Counted from the first letter of the stretch, positions 31,391-40,260 are shown. The stretch is 47,003 nt of DNA from Methylobacterium radiotolerans JCM 2831 (GCF_000019725.1 NC_010509.1:1-47003); one strand, 5' to 3'. Numbers and translations: made by a program. Notes: generated from the sequence alone by a model not told the origin.

Positions 31391-34084
31391 ATGAGCGGTG
31401 AGAAGTGGGCAAAGCTTGTCTTTGTCCTTGTGGTTTTGATCGTAGGTACTGCCGGCGTCGTCTACCTGGGCGGCGTCATGTTCTACCTGCTCGGCAAAGC
31501 AAATCCGATCGGCAAGACGGATTTCGGCACCTGGTGGACCTATTGGAGCTACTACAAGAACAATCCGCCGGTGGCGAAGCGCCTGATTTGGGCGCTGGTG
31601 ATCCCGGCAGTTCCGATCTATGGCGCCATCATCGCAGCCACGATCGCGGCGATGCGCGACCAGCGCAAGCTCTACGGAGAGTCGCGGTTCGCCAACGAGG
31701 GCGAGATCGCGGCCGCAGGCCTGTTTGCGCCGAAGGGCATCATCGTCGGCAAGTGGAAGAAGCGGTTCCTTCTCTTTCCCGGCCTGCAATTCGTGCTGCT
31801 GTCGGCGCCGACGCGATCCGGCAAGGGCGTCGGCATCGTGATCCCGAACCTGCTGAGCTGGGAGGACTCTGTGGTCGTCCTCGACGTGAAGCAAGAGAAC
31901 TTCCTGGTCACCTCGGGTTGGCGCGCCCGATACGGGCACGCCTGCTACTTGTTCAATCCGTTCGCGGAGGATGGTCGAACCCACCGCTACAACCCACTGG
32001 GCTATATCAGTGACGACCCGCGTTTGCGCGTCGGCGAGATCCTGGACCTGGGATATGCGATCTATCCTGGCGACGGCAAAGAACCATTCTTCGACGACAC
32101 AGCGCGCAACCTGTTCCTAGGGCTGGTTCTGTACTTGATTGAAACACCCGAATTGCCGCGCACATTCGGCGAATTGCTGCGCCAGGCCTCGGGCAAGGGC
32201 AAGTCGGCCAAAGACCACATCCAGGGAATCATCACATCCCGCAATTACCGCGAGTTCGGCGACATCATGCTCAACAGCGCCGGCGAGGACCAGGCGCAGA
32301 CGGTGAAGGTCATCATGGACCTGAAGCGTGTGGACAAGCGCGAGGCGGAGGCACTTTGCGATGAGATCCCGTTTGCAGTCGCCGAGAACGTGCCGGCCGC
32401 TGACATCGAGGCGATCGAACAGCAATTGAAGGCGTGCGGCGCCGAGTACGAGACGGAACGGCGTCTTGAGCCAATCGTGCAATGGGACGGGGTAGGCCTG
32501 CCGCCGCTGTCGTCGGAGTGCGTAGACGCGCTGAACCGGTTCGTGACGACTTCCGACAACACGTTGTCGAGCATCATGTCCACGTTCAACTCGCCTTTGA
32601 CGCTGTGGGCTAGTCCGATTTTCGACGCGGCGACAGCAGCGAACGATTTCGATCTACGCGAGGTGCGCCGCAAGAGGATGTCGGTCTACATCGGTATTCC
32701 TGCCGCCAAGCTCGATAGCGCGCGGCTCATCATGAACATGATGTTTTCGCAGCTCGTTAAGCTGAACCTGGACGTGCAGCTCAACGCGACGCCAGACGTG
32801 AAATATCACTGCATGATGCTCATGGACGAGTTCACCGCTCCGGGCCGCATCGGCATCATTGCGAAGTCCAACGCGTACATGGCGAGCTATGGGATGCGGC
32901 TGGTGACCATCATTCAATCCGCCGGCCAGTTGGAAGCGGACATCCCAATGGGATACGGCCGCGACCTGGCGCGGACACTTGTCACGAACCACGCGTGTCA
33001 GATTTTCTACACACCGCGCGAACAGCGCGACGCGAACGATTATTCGGAAGCGCTCGGGTACTACACCTTCAAGTCAACCGGCCGCAGTCGGCAGCTCGGC
33101 CGTTCTGGCGGCTCCGAGTCGGAGTCCGACCAGAAACGGCCGTTGATGATGCCGCAAGAGCTGAAGGAAATGAGTCAGCGCGAGCAAATCATCAACCTGG
33201 AGAACACGAAGGCGATCAAGTGCACGAAGATCCGGTACTACGAGGATTACGTGTTCCTGGACCGGCTGGCGGAAGTAGATCCATCGCTACTCACACGCAA
33301 CTTCCTGGGGATGCGGCGTAAGCCGACACAGCGCGAGTTGGAACGATCGTGGGGCGGCTGGAAGCTCGCGGCGCCCGTGCCGACCATCGATTTCGATTTG
33401 CACGATGCCATCGTGCAGAGCCGCGTGCGTGAGGTAACGCCGGATGACATCGCCGGCGGTATCGACCTGCGCAAGCTGGCAATGGACACGTCGAAGATCC
33501 GCGACCTGGCCGCAGGCCAGGAGCTGCCGCCCGAACAGGTGAAGGGGATCGTCGCCGACTTCTTCGACGCGCTGGAAGCGGCGTCGCCGTCCTCGGCAGG
33601 GGACATTGGCGAAGAGGATGCGGTCAGCGACGAGGAGTTGGCCCGGCTCGATGCGGAGGCGGCGACGGAGACCGACGACGACGACGATGGTGATCGCGCG
33701 ACCGATGCAGCCGAGCCGCCGGTGGCGCCAGCGGCCGCCATCGCGCCGATCGTCGTCAAGGCCGTGGCGCAGCCTGAGCCGCCGGCCGAGCCCCCCGCCT
33801 CTGATACGGTCGGCGAGCCGGCGGACGAAGACGACGCCACCGAAGCGGGTGCGGAGGACGGTGGCGACGCCGAAGGCGACGACGTGCCCGAGCTGAGCGA
33901 AGACGACGAGGCGCGGCTGTACGACGATTTGCCGGATCTCTCTGATTTCGATGCCGACACCGAAGTCGTTCATCCGGACGACGAAGTGTTGGAAGACGAC
34001 GACGCGGCACCGACGCCGGCGACGGCGCCGCATAAGCCCATCCTTGACTTGTCCATTCTTGACAGACCGATCGACCGGAAATGA
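31391..34084 (+). CDS. virD4: VirD4-like coupling protein with long acidic tail
   Basis: 897 residues from ATG 31391 (AGGAAAGG upstream). Two N-terminal transmembrane helices (VFVLVVLIVGTAGVVYLGG, IWALVIPAVPIYGAIIAA) are followed by an ATPase with Walker A APTRSGKGVGIVIP (about 139-152) and Walker B MLMDEFTAPGR. It links relaxase-bound DNA to the VirB channel. Typical homologues are about 600-700 residues. Here about 200 extra C-terminal residues are strongly acidic (runs of D and E) and Ala/Pro-rich. Acidic tails on some coupling proteins bind relaxosomes or effectors. Confidence 0.94.
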   Translation: MSGEKWAKLVFVLVVLIVGTAGVVYLGGVMFYLLGKANPIGKTDFGTWWTYWSYYKNNPPVAKRLIWALVIPAVPIYGAIIAATIAAMRDQRKLYGESRFANEGEIAAAGLFAPKGIIVGKWKKRFLLFPGLQFVLLSAPTRSGKGVGIVIPNLLSWEDSVVVLDVKQENFLVTSGWRARYGHACYLFNPFAEDGRTHRYNPLGYISDDPRLRVGEILDLGYAIYPGDGKEPFFDDTARNLFLGLVLYLIETPELPRTFGELLRQASGKGKSAKDHIQGIITSRNYREFGDIMLNSAGEDQAQTVKVIMDLKRVDKREAEALCDEIPFAVAENVPAADIEAIEQQLKACGAEYETERRLEPIVQWDGVGLPPLSSECVDALNRFVTTSDNTLSSIMSTFNSPLTLWASPIFDAATAANDFDLREVRRKRMSVYIGIPAAKLDSARLIMNMMFSQLVKLNLDVQLNATPDVKYHCMMLMDEFTAPGRIGIIAKSNAYMASYGMRLVTIIQSAGQLEADIPMGYGRDLARTLVTNHACQIFYTPREQRDANDYSEALGYYTFKSTGRSRQLGRSGGSESESDQKRPLMMPQELKEMSQREQIINLENTKAIKCTKIRYYEDYVFLDRLAEVDPSLLTRNFLGMRRKPTQRELERSWGGWKLAAPVPTIDFDLHDAIVQSRVREVTPDDIAGGIDLRKLAMDTSKIRDLAAGQELPPEQVKGIVADFFDALEAASPSSAGDIGEEDAVSDEELARLDAEAATETDDDDDGDRATDAAEPPVAPAAAIAPIVVKAVAQPEPPAEPPASDTVGEPADEDDATEAGAEDGGDAEGDDVPELSEDDEARLYDDLPDLSDFDADTEVVHPDDEVLEDDDAAPTPATAPHKPILDLSILDRPIDRK

Positions 34085-34118
34085 CAATTTCGGTCGATCA
34101 GGTCTTGAAATTTACGAG

Positions 34119-34137
34119 CACGGCCATTTCGGCCGTG
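34119..34137 (+). terminator. Hairpin downstream of virD4 (weak terminator or attenuator)
   Basis: CACGGCC-N5-GGCCGTG without a T run, 35-53 bases after the virD4 stop. It may lower expression of the downstream genes. Confidence 0.4.
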
Positions 34138-34176
34138 ACGTAAGCGGGCGAAGCCCAGTCCATAGGAGTACCTGAA

Positions 34177-34803
34177 ATGTCGAACGACACCAGCAATGCC
34201 AGCACCACCCAGTCGAAGGCCGAAGACAGGATCAAGCCAACCGACATCCCGAGGGAGATCCGCGCGACTGTCGCGGAGAAGTTGGGCAAGGAGGCCGATG
34301 TATTTCCGGCCAAGAGCGAGAGTAAGAACGGCTATAAGGGGCCGGTCATCCACGCCGATAAGGATTTCATCGTTCAGGCCATTGGTAAGGGCCAGCGGTC
34401 GGCGATCGTACACCTGCGCAACGATGTCGAGTTCCAGGGGCCGAAGCTGCAAAGCCGCGACGAGAACAATGACCTGGTTAATCGGAACATCCAGGTGCAC
34501 TACCGCGACGGCCAGGCGAAGGCCTACCCCTGGAACCCGGAGCGTGCAGCGGAGAACCAGGCGCAGACCCAGCGCAAGACCGTGGACCCCGTCGAGGCAG
34601 CGAAGGAGTACGCGCAGACGGCGTTCAAGACGGCCAAGCAGCGCGAGGCGTTCGTGGCGCACGTGCAGGGCGTGCAGGCCTTGGCGGCCGATATGGCCAA
34701 GGCACCGGCCGCCCCCGTTCAAGATGGGGCCAAGACGGCTCGCTCGATCCCCGTGCCCTCCAAGGGCCAGGACAAGGCGCCCGCGCCGAGTCTGGAACGG
34801 TAA
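34177..34803 (+). CDS. KfrB-like conjugation-associated protein
   Basis: 208 residues, ribosome site AGGAG. The segment YKGPVIHADKDFIVQAIGKGQRSAIVH (residues about 53-80) resembles the KfrB domain found in conjugal transfer proteins. The C-terminal half is basic, helical and disordered. It lies between virD4 and the LPD7 gene, suggesting a relaxosome or transfer accessory role. Function not established. Confidence 0.6.
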   Translation: MSNDTSNASTTQSKAEDRIKPTDIPREIRATVAEKLGKEADVFPAKSESKNGYKGPVIHADKDFIVQAIGKGQRSAIVHLRNDVEFQGPKLQSRDENNDLVNRNIQVHYRDGQAKAYPWNPERAAENQAQTQRKTVDPVEAAKEYAQTAFKTAKQREAFVAHVQGVQALAADMAKAPAAPVQDGAKTARSIPVPSKGQDKAPAPSLER

Positions 34804-34815
34804 GGGGGGCTCGTC

Positions 34816-36495
34816 ATGGCAGATGAATCCACCACTGCCGGCGCGCCGGCTGAAAGCGCGATGCCTGGCTACGGCGTGATGATGATCGATGACAAGCCGG
34901 CTACGGCTGTCAAGTTCGATAAGCGCGAGGTAGACGGCGAGACGGCCTACGACCTGTCGTTCCGGCTGAACGGCAAGCAGGTCGTGCGGATCAAGGGCGT
35001 GAACGAGGTCGGCCTGACGGAGGCCGTAGGCGAGCGCAATGCTCTGCGCATCACCGAGGCGGAGACGACGAAGGGCTCGTTGTCCGGTGAGGACCTAACG
35101 TTCAGCCATGGCCTCACGCCATTGGAGACAGAGCGTCGATCCCTGGCGAATGAGGACCGCGCGCAGGAAGCGACCGAAGTCAACACCATCCGCGAGGTCA
35201 AGGGCAACGAGCTGGAAGCCGTTGACGTAGTCGAGGCCTTGGCGATGGCCGCCAAGCTGCGCAAGCGCGACCGCGAAGAGTACGAGCGCAACGCCGGCAT
35301 CGACGGCGTGGAACGCGATCTGAGCAAGCTGCAAGGCCGCGCCGATAGCGAAATGCTCGCGGTCAAGGGGCTGGACCAGGAAGCGGATCGCCTGGAACGC
35401 GTCGAAGTTCTCGATCAGCGGGCCGGGCTGGCGCCACAGCCTGTCGAAGCTGAGCATGATGTGGTGGAGGCGGAGAAGAACCGCCGCATCCAGCTCATGG
35501 AACAGGTGAACGCACAGTTCAACACGTCCGGGCCTCGGCACTACTTCAAGGATCAGCCGGGGCGGATCGCGTTCCGCGATGTCGGCGATAGGCTGAAGAC
35601 GGCATCCAACGATCAGCGGGTGGCGCGGGCCATGGTCATGATGGCCGACGCGAAGGGCTGGAAGGTGGTTCACCTGGACGGGCATCCGGAGTTCCGCCAG
35701 GCCGGCTGGATGGAGGCCAGTCTGCGCGGCATGGGGTCAACCGGCTACAAGCCTACTGAGCGCGACCTGGAAGCCCTTGCGGCCGAACAGGAGCGCCGCA
35801 TGGGCAACTCAGTGTCGCGAGGCACTGAGCGCGTCCAGGAGCGCTCTAGGGGGCCATCACCTTCCACCACCACCGAGAGGTCCGCAGATGGCGCTCAGAA
35901 GCCGTCTGAGGCGGTCTCCGCACCGGAGAAGCCGGCGAAGGCTGCCGGGGCTCCTGCGCGCTCGCTGGCGGTCCATGAGGGCATCATGCTCGCGCATGGG
36001 GCTGCGCCCTATCAGAACGATCCGGCCGAGAAGATGAGTTACTTCGTCAAGCTGCGTACCGAGACCGGCGAGCGCACCATCTGGGGCAAGGATCTGGACC
36101 GCGCTGTCAGCGAGTCCAAGCTCAATCCGGGCGATGCCGTTCGCTTGGAGTTCAAGGGCAATCAGCCCGTGACGGTGGAAGCCTTGACCAGGGACGACAA
36201 GGGCAAGGTGACCGGCAGCGAGACCATCAACACCCACCGCAACACCTGGGAGGTGCACAAGGGCGACCGCGAGAAGGTCATCACCGCCATCGCAGCGAAG
36301 GTGATGGAGGGCAAGGTGAAAGACCCGCAGGACCGCGAGAAGGTCATGGCCGAGATCGGTCGGGTGGTGTCCGAGAAGTCGAAAGCCGGCACCCTGCCGC
36401 CGGTGATGATGTACGACAAGGCGGCCCCGCAGCGTGTGCCCGAGCAAGAGCGCACAGCGCCCGTGGTGCAGCGGAACGCCGAGCGGACGCGATAG
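34816..36495 (+). CDS. LPD7-domain conjugation protein
   Basis: 559 residues. RHYFKDQPGRIAFRDVGDRL...GWKVVHLDGHPEFRQAGWMEA is the LPD7 'large polyvalent protein' domain (about 238-310), commonly fused to relaxases or primases. A second beta domain near 400-460 (MSYFVKLRTETGERTIWGKDL) also occurs in TraC-like proteins. Here it is a separate gene while the relaxase is short (367 residues). It may be a split-off accessory part of the relaxosome. Confidence 0.75.
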   Translation: MADESTTAGAPAESAMPGYGVMMIDDKPATAVKFDKREVDGETAYDLSFRLNGKQVVRIKGVNEVGLTEAVGERNALRITEAETTKGSLSGEDLTFSHGLTPLETERRSLANEDRAQEATEVNTIREVKGNELEAVDVVEALAMAAKLRKRDREEYERNAGIDGVERDLSKLQGRADSEMLAVKGLDQEADRLERVEVLDQRAGLAPQPVEAEHDVVEAEKNRRIQLMEQVNAQFNTSGPRHYFKDQPGRIAFRDVGDRLKTASNDQRVARAMVMMADAKGWKVVHLDGHPEFRQAGWMEASLRGMGSTGYKPTERDLEALAAEQERRMGNSVSRGTERVQERSRGPSPSTTTERSADGAQKPSEAVSAPEKPAKAAGAPARSLAVHEGIMLAHGAAPYQNDPAEKMSYFVKLRTETGERTIWGKDLDRAVSESKLNPGDAVRLEFKGNQPVTVEALTRDDKGKVTGSETINTHRNTWEVHKGDREKVITAIAAKVMEGKVKDPQDREKVMAEIGRVVSEKSKAGTLPPVMMYDKAAPQRVPEQERTAPVVQRNAERTR

Positions 36496-36521
36496 CGGAC
36501 GCGATGCGTCGCGTTGTTTCA

Positions 36522-36548
36522 GACCCCAGCGCATAGCTGGGGTTTTTT
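36522..36548 (+). terminator. Rho-independent terminator
   Basis: CCCCAGC-N5-GCTGGGG followed by six T residues ends the virD4-LPD7 operon. Confidence 0.9.
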
Positions 36549-36617
36549 ATGCCCCACCACCACGGGATGCCCTGACGCGGCGTCTGTTACGCTGCCTCCG
36601 CCTGCGGCGAGGCTTGG

Positions 36618-36634
36618 ACGCTGATTTTGTCTTG
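36618..36634 (-). repeat. Iteron-like motif variant
   Basis: The minus strand reads CAAGACAAAATCAGCGT: the ends of the oriV motif are conserved while three central bases differ. Possibly coincidental. Confidence 0.35.
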
Positions 36635-36674
36635 CAGATCTCGTGGGCACCCCTGACCACGAAGGACGGAAGTC

Positions 36675-37139
36675 ATGCGTCAACACGACAATTCCCAACG
36701 ATCCCCCTCCCCTACCCTCGCCGCCAACGGCGTGCCGCAGTCGCCATTGCGGCAAAACGCGGCCGAGGGCCACCAATTGCTCGTCATCCTCAACGAGTCG
36801 CGCCTGGTCGATACCAAGACCGGCGGCGAGTGGGTGAGCCGCCATGTCGGCCAGCGCGGCGGCCTGCCGAAAGGTATCTATGATCTGACCGGCGCCGCTC
36901 GGCCCGCGTTGAACGCGACGAGCCAGGCCTACGCCGGCAACGTGCTGCACGTGTCGCCATCGCACGTGTTCCAGTTGACCGCCGATCAGCGGGGCAAGGC
37001 TACGGTGGTCAAGCACGATCGCGCTCTATTCCGGCATGCAGGACAAGACCGGACACCGGCTGTCGGCAGCCAGGTCGCAGTCGTCTACGAGCGTGGGCAA
37101 GGACGTGTCCAGGACCAGCAGCACGACCGCAGTCGGTAG
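36675..37139 (+). CDS. KfrB-domain protein
   Basis: 154 residues, ribosome site GGACGG. GGLPKGIYDLTGAARPAL and YAGNVLHVSPSHVFQLTAD followed by KATVVKHDRALF form a recognisable KfrB domain (about 62-120). Proteins with this domain are frequent on conjugative plasmids; their precise role is unclear. A dyad cluster starts four bases after the stop. Confidence 0.7.
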   Translation: MRQHDNSQRSPSPTLAANGVPQSPLRQNAAEGHQLLVILNESRLVDTKTGGEWVSRHVGQRGGLPKGIYDLTGAARPALNATSQAYAGNVLHVSPSHVFQLTADQRGKATVVKHDRALFRHAGQDRTPAVGSQVAVVYERGQGRVQDQQHDRSR

Positions 37140-37142
37140 GGA

Positions 37143-37231
37143 TTGGTGACAAGCAAGCGCGATCGATCGCGCCAGGCTGTCACCACATTGGCGACAACTG
37201 CACGACCTGGCCAGCTCGCATCTGTCGCCAA
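37143..37231. repeat. Dyad cluster alpha-beta (two 44-bp dyads)
   Basis: Alpha 37143-37186 with central GCGCGATCGATCGCGC and beta 37188-37231 with ACCTGGCCAG, separated by one base. It sits directly after a stop codon and before the next promoter. Confidence 0.83.
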
Positions 37232-37279
37232 GAGCGCGCCACGCAAGCGAAATTCACCACCTGCATTGCGGCGCCACTG

Positions 37280-37298
37280 CCAAGATATATAATGTTGG
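37280..37298 (+). promoter_or_regulatory. CCAA-N11-TTGG operator over a TATAAT promoter
   Basis: CCAAGATATATAATGTTGG contains a consensus -10. A -35-like TTGCGG lies 16 bases upstream. It controls the lipoprotein and trbM genes. Confidence 0.75.
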
Positions 37299-37329
37299 TT
37301 CACATAAATCTACATATTGGAGTCTCTAT

Positions 37330-37887
37330 ATGCGTGCATTGGCGCTCGTCTGCGTGGCTGTCGCGGTTTCGGCGTGTTCGTCCCATCCCAAGCCTCCGAC
37401 GGTCAGCGGTCGGGACCGTGTACCCGTCAACAGTCCTGTCGCGGCTCAGACGTTGCAGCAGGAGGCGTTTCCGCCGGCGCCCGTGGTGGTGCAGCGCCAG
37501 GGAGGGCCGCAGGCGGTACAGCGGCAGCAGGCGCCGCGTGCAGCCGCACGGCCGCTGTACCCAGTGGTCAGCGTGCAGTTCCCCTGGAACAGCGCGCAGT
37601 TCCGCCCGACGCCGGCGCAGGTTGCTCATCTGCGCGGCTTGATTGCCGCCGGCGTTGCACACGTCCAGGTGCGCGGCAGGACCGACAACCCGAACCCGTC
37701 GTCCGGCGATGAGCGCATCGCGCGCGGCCGCGCGGAAGCGGCGAAGGACTGGTTGATCGGCGAGGGCGTCCCGAGCGGGATCATCGACTTAAACTTTGTG
37801 TCGGCAGGGGACTACCGGTCGAACAATCGGCTTTCCGATGGCCGCGCTCTGAATAGGCGCGTGGACATCGAATTCATCCGCAAGTGA
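37330..37887 (+). CDS. OmpA-domain lipoprotein with VirB7-like N-terminus
   Basis: 185 residues. The lipobox VSAC makes it a lipoprotein. Right after, SGRDRVPVNSPV resembles GRARVPVNKQV of VirB7, followed by a Pro/Gln-rich linker. Residues about 85-185 form an OmpA-type peptidoglycan-binding domain (FRPTPAQVAHLRGLI, ARGRAEAAKDWLIGEGVP, NRLSDGRALNRRVDIEF). It may tie the T4SS core to the cell wall through a VirB9-binding motif. That is inference from the motif match. Confidence 0.78.
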   Translation: MRALALVCVAVAVSACSSHPKPPTVSGRDRVPVNSPVAAQTLQQEAFPPAPVVVQRQGGPQAVQRQQAPRAAARPLYPVVSVQFPWNSAQFRPTPAQVAHLRGLIAAGVAHVQVRGRTDNPNPSSGDERIARGRAEAAKDWLIGEGVPSGIIDLNFVSAGDYRSNNRLSDGRALNRRVDIEFIRK

Positions 37888-37916
37888 CGCTTGCGGCAAC
37901 CACGGAGGATTCACCC

Positions 37917-38519
37917 ATGTACCTGTCTGTTCGATCCCTCGCCCTGGCCGTCGCTGCATGTGCAGCGGCCGGGGCTGCGTCCGCGCAAGAGTTCACCGGC
38001 GACACGAAGCTGGCTTGCGAGGCCATTCTGTGCCTTTCCACGGGCCAGCGGCCCGACGAATGCGCACCGTCCATCCGCAAGTATTTCAGCATCAGCGCCC
38101 GCAAGGTCAGCGACACGATCAAGAAGCGCAAGAGCTTTCTTCAGCTTTGCCCCGACTCCGAGTCGGATGACAAGATGAAGTCCCTGGTGGACTCCATCGC
38201 CAATGGCGCCGGCCGGTGTGATGCGGCCACGCTCAACGCCTCGATGACGGTCTATCAGGGGTATGGTAATACCCGCTACGTGCGTAACTCGGCGCCGTCG
38301 TACTGCTCGGCGTATGGCGGCAACGAGAACGTGGACCAGACCAACGGCACGGTAGCGCGCTACGTGGGTGAGCCGGGCAAGGGCGGCCACTGGGTCGATC
38401 CGGACCAGTACGCCGCAGCGCTGGCCGAGTACAACAAGCGCCAGGCCTCCGGCAATTCCAGCGGGGGTGACAACGGTTGGGACAGCGACGGGTCCAACTG
38501 GCAGCAGATGCAGCGATAG
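37917..38519 (+). CDS. trbM: TrbM-like conjugal transfer protein
   Basis: 200 residues with a signal peptide (LAVAACAAAGAASAQE). The Cys-rich core LACEAILCLSTGQRPDECAPSIRKYF and KSFLQLCPDS matches the TrbM/KikA family of periplasmic transfer proteins. ATG 37917 follows GGAGG. The tail is Gly/Ser/Asp-rich. Confidence 0.85.
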   Translation: MYLSVRSLALAVAACAAAGAASAQEFTGDTKLACEAILCLSTGQRPDECAPSIRKYFSISARKVSDTIKKRKSFLQLCPDSESDDKMKSLVDSIANGAGRCDAATLNASMTVYQGYGNTRYVRNSAPSYCSAYGGNENVDQTNGTVARYVGEPGKGGHWVDPDQYAAALAEYNKRQASGNSSGGDNGWDSDGSNWQQMQR

Positions 38520-38534
38520 CAGCGCGAGTAGCCC

Positions 38535-38569
38535 AAAAAAGACGCGGCCTAGGCCGCGTTTTTTTTGCT
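38535..38569. terminator. Bidirectional terminator between trbM and relaxase gene
   Basis: The perfect palindrome ACGCGGCCTAGGCCGCGT is flanked by A6 on the left and T8 on the right. It ends transcripts from both convergent operons. Confidence 0.92.
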
Positions 38570-39673
38570 TCACCGGTCCCTGCCCTGCTCCGGTTTCTCC
38601 TTCGCCGCGTCCCGATCCGCTCCGCGATCGACGCCAGCCGTCTTCGCATTCGCACGCAACTGTGCCACGCGGTCCTCGTGTCGCGTCGTCGGCGGCGGCA
38701 TGGCCTTCACCAGCTCGACAATCCGCAACGCTAGGGCACGGTCCTCGGCATCGCCAGTAGCCAGCGACCGCGCAACCTTGCCATAGGCGGCCGTGGTCCG
38801 CCGCCTGCCTGCGCTGATTTTGTCTTGGGCGGGGTTCGCGTGACGGCTGCGCCCGGCAGCCTCGTCGCGCGCCTGCGCCTCTTGCTGCGCCACCCGCCTT
38901 GGTGTCTCGCCTCGATCGTTCAGAGACCGGATGGCCTGGCGCTCGCTCTTCTTGACGATGCCGCGTAGGCGTCGATCGCTGGCGTTCGCCTCTATGCCGT
39001 GGTCGCGCAGCTTTTCCGCGAACAGCTCCCGCCAGCGCTGTAGGTCGGGCTTACGTGGATTGAGCCGGACACCGCGCGCATCTGCCGTTTTGACCGCCAG
39101 GTGGACGTGAGGATGGGCGTCGTCATCGTGAGCGGCAAACACGTATTGGTGCCCGCTGAACTCGGCGGCTGCGAAGTCCCGCGCGGCAGCCTTCACTGCG
39201 TCCCGGTCTGTCCCTGGCGGCATCGACAGGACGATGCTGTAAACCTCTCGCCGCCGACCATCGCGCTCCGGTATGGGCGTGCCAGCACGGGCGAAGCCGC
39301 GCAGCACGTCCCTTACGTCCTCCTGCCCGATGTAACGCTGGCCGTTCTCGTCCTCCAGCTCGACAGCGCCATTGCGGGATATGTACTGCATGTGCGCGCG
39401 CACGCCGCGCATGTCCTTGCAGAGGATCTCCCGCTTACCCGTCTCCGGGTTCTTCTTGCCCTGGGTGATCTTCACCATCACCTCGGGCACGCGACGCGTG
39501 ATCCGATCGATGGTTGCCCGGATGGCCGGTCCCGACCGGTTCGGCTTTGGCGGCTCCGGGCCTGTAATCTTCGCGCCGCGCGGGGTGCGCTTCGCCTTGC
39601 GGGTCTTCTTGTAGGTGATCCGGGCGGCGTCAGCGAAGTCCGACAGGTCCAGTTCGATGCTCTGTCGGGTCAT
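38570..39673 (-). CDS. mobA: MOBP-type relaxase
   Basis: 367 residues. Candidate nicking Tyr97 lies in AHMQYISRNG. The metal-binding His triad is in HDDDAHPHVH (182-191), and VYSIVLSMPPGTD precedes it. It nicks oriT and pilots the strand into the recipient. The protein is short, with a basic Arg/Ala-rich tail and no primase or LPD7 part. It is coupled to mobC by an ATGA overlap. Confidence 0.9.
   Translation of the reverse strand: MTRQSIELDLSDFADAARITYKKTRKAKRTPRGAKITGPEPPKPNRSGPAIRATIDRITRRVPEVMVKITQGKKNPETGKREILCKDMRGVRAHMQYISRNGAVELEDENGQRYIGQEDVRDVLRGFARAGTPIPERDGRRREVYSIVLSMPPGTDRDAVKAAARDFAAAEFSGHQYVFAAHDDDAHPHVHLAVKTADARGVRLNPRKPDLQRWRELFAEKLRDHGIEANASDRRLRGIVKKSERQAIRSLNDRGETPRRVAQQEAQARDEAAGRSRHANPAQDKISAGRRRTTAAYGKVARSLATGDAEDRALALRIVELVKAMPPPTTRHEDRVAQLRANAKTAGVDRGADRDAAKEKPEQGRDR
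38811..38827 (-). repeat. Iteron-like motif variant inside relaxase gene
   Basis: The minus strand reads CAAGACAAAATCAGCGC, encoding QDKISA. It may reflect coding sequence by chance. Confidence 0.25.
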
Positions 39674-40239
39674 TCGATGTTCCAGCGCTCTTGGCTGGCG
39701 CGGATGGCGTCGGCGACCTTCTTCGTGTGCTGGTCGATGCGGTCGGCCAGCATCTTGATTTGTTCGACCGTCACGCGGGCCGACTTCCCCTCGTTGAGTC
39801 GCCGCGCGATCTGATTGAGGTTTCGGCCGATCGCCAGAAGTTGGTAGTTCGACTCGCCCAGCGCATCGACTTCCTTCGTACCGAACTGGGGTTCGCCGGT
39901 GAGACCGGCGCGGATCGCGTCAACGCCCCAACGGTTCATTGAGCATCGCTCGATGTTTGCCCGTTCGCGAACGGCCGCTTTCTCCGATGCAGTCAGCAGG
40001 ATTTCAAACCGCTGCTTGGGCTCATCCTCCGGCGCCTGGTGCGTCTGGCGGTACAGCTTGGGCGGTTCCTTTGGAGCGGTAGCGAGCGTGTGGTCGATCG
40101 CCTCGCAAATCGCTGCGCCCGGCGTCTTTCCACGGGCCGCGCAGTAGGCCACCCACCGCGCTTTGCGCTCCGGGCCTAGGTGCAGGTTCAGCGACCTGCT
40201 CGGCTTCTCCAATGGCGTTTCCAATCGGCCTCCAATCAA
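39670..40239 (-). CDS. mobC: MobC-like relaxosome accessory protein
   Basis: 189 residues. The N-terminal half (RSLNLHLGPERKARWVAYC, GAAICEAIDHTL) looks like a ribbon-helix-helix DNA-binding unit. The C-terminal half has SNYQLLAIGRNLNQIARRLNEG, the MobC hallmark. It should bind oriT, aid strand opening and repress its own promoter, which carries a perfect palindrome 22 bases upstream. Confidence 0.88.
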   Translation of the reverse strand: MIGGRLETPLEKPSRSLNLHLGPERKARWVAYCAARGKTPGAAICEAIDHTLATAPKEPPKLYRQTHQAPEDEPKQRFEILLTASEKAAVRERANIERCSMNRWGVDAIRAGLTGEPQFGTKEVDALGESNYQLLAIGRNLNQIARRLNEGKSARVTVEQIKMLADRIDQHTKKVADAIRASQERWNIE

Positions 40240-40260
40240 TGCACGGGCTACCCGTGCGAA

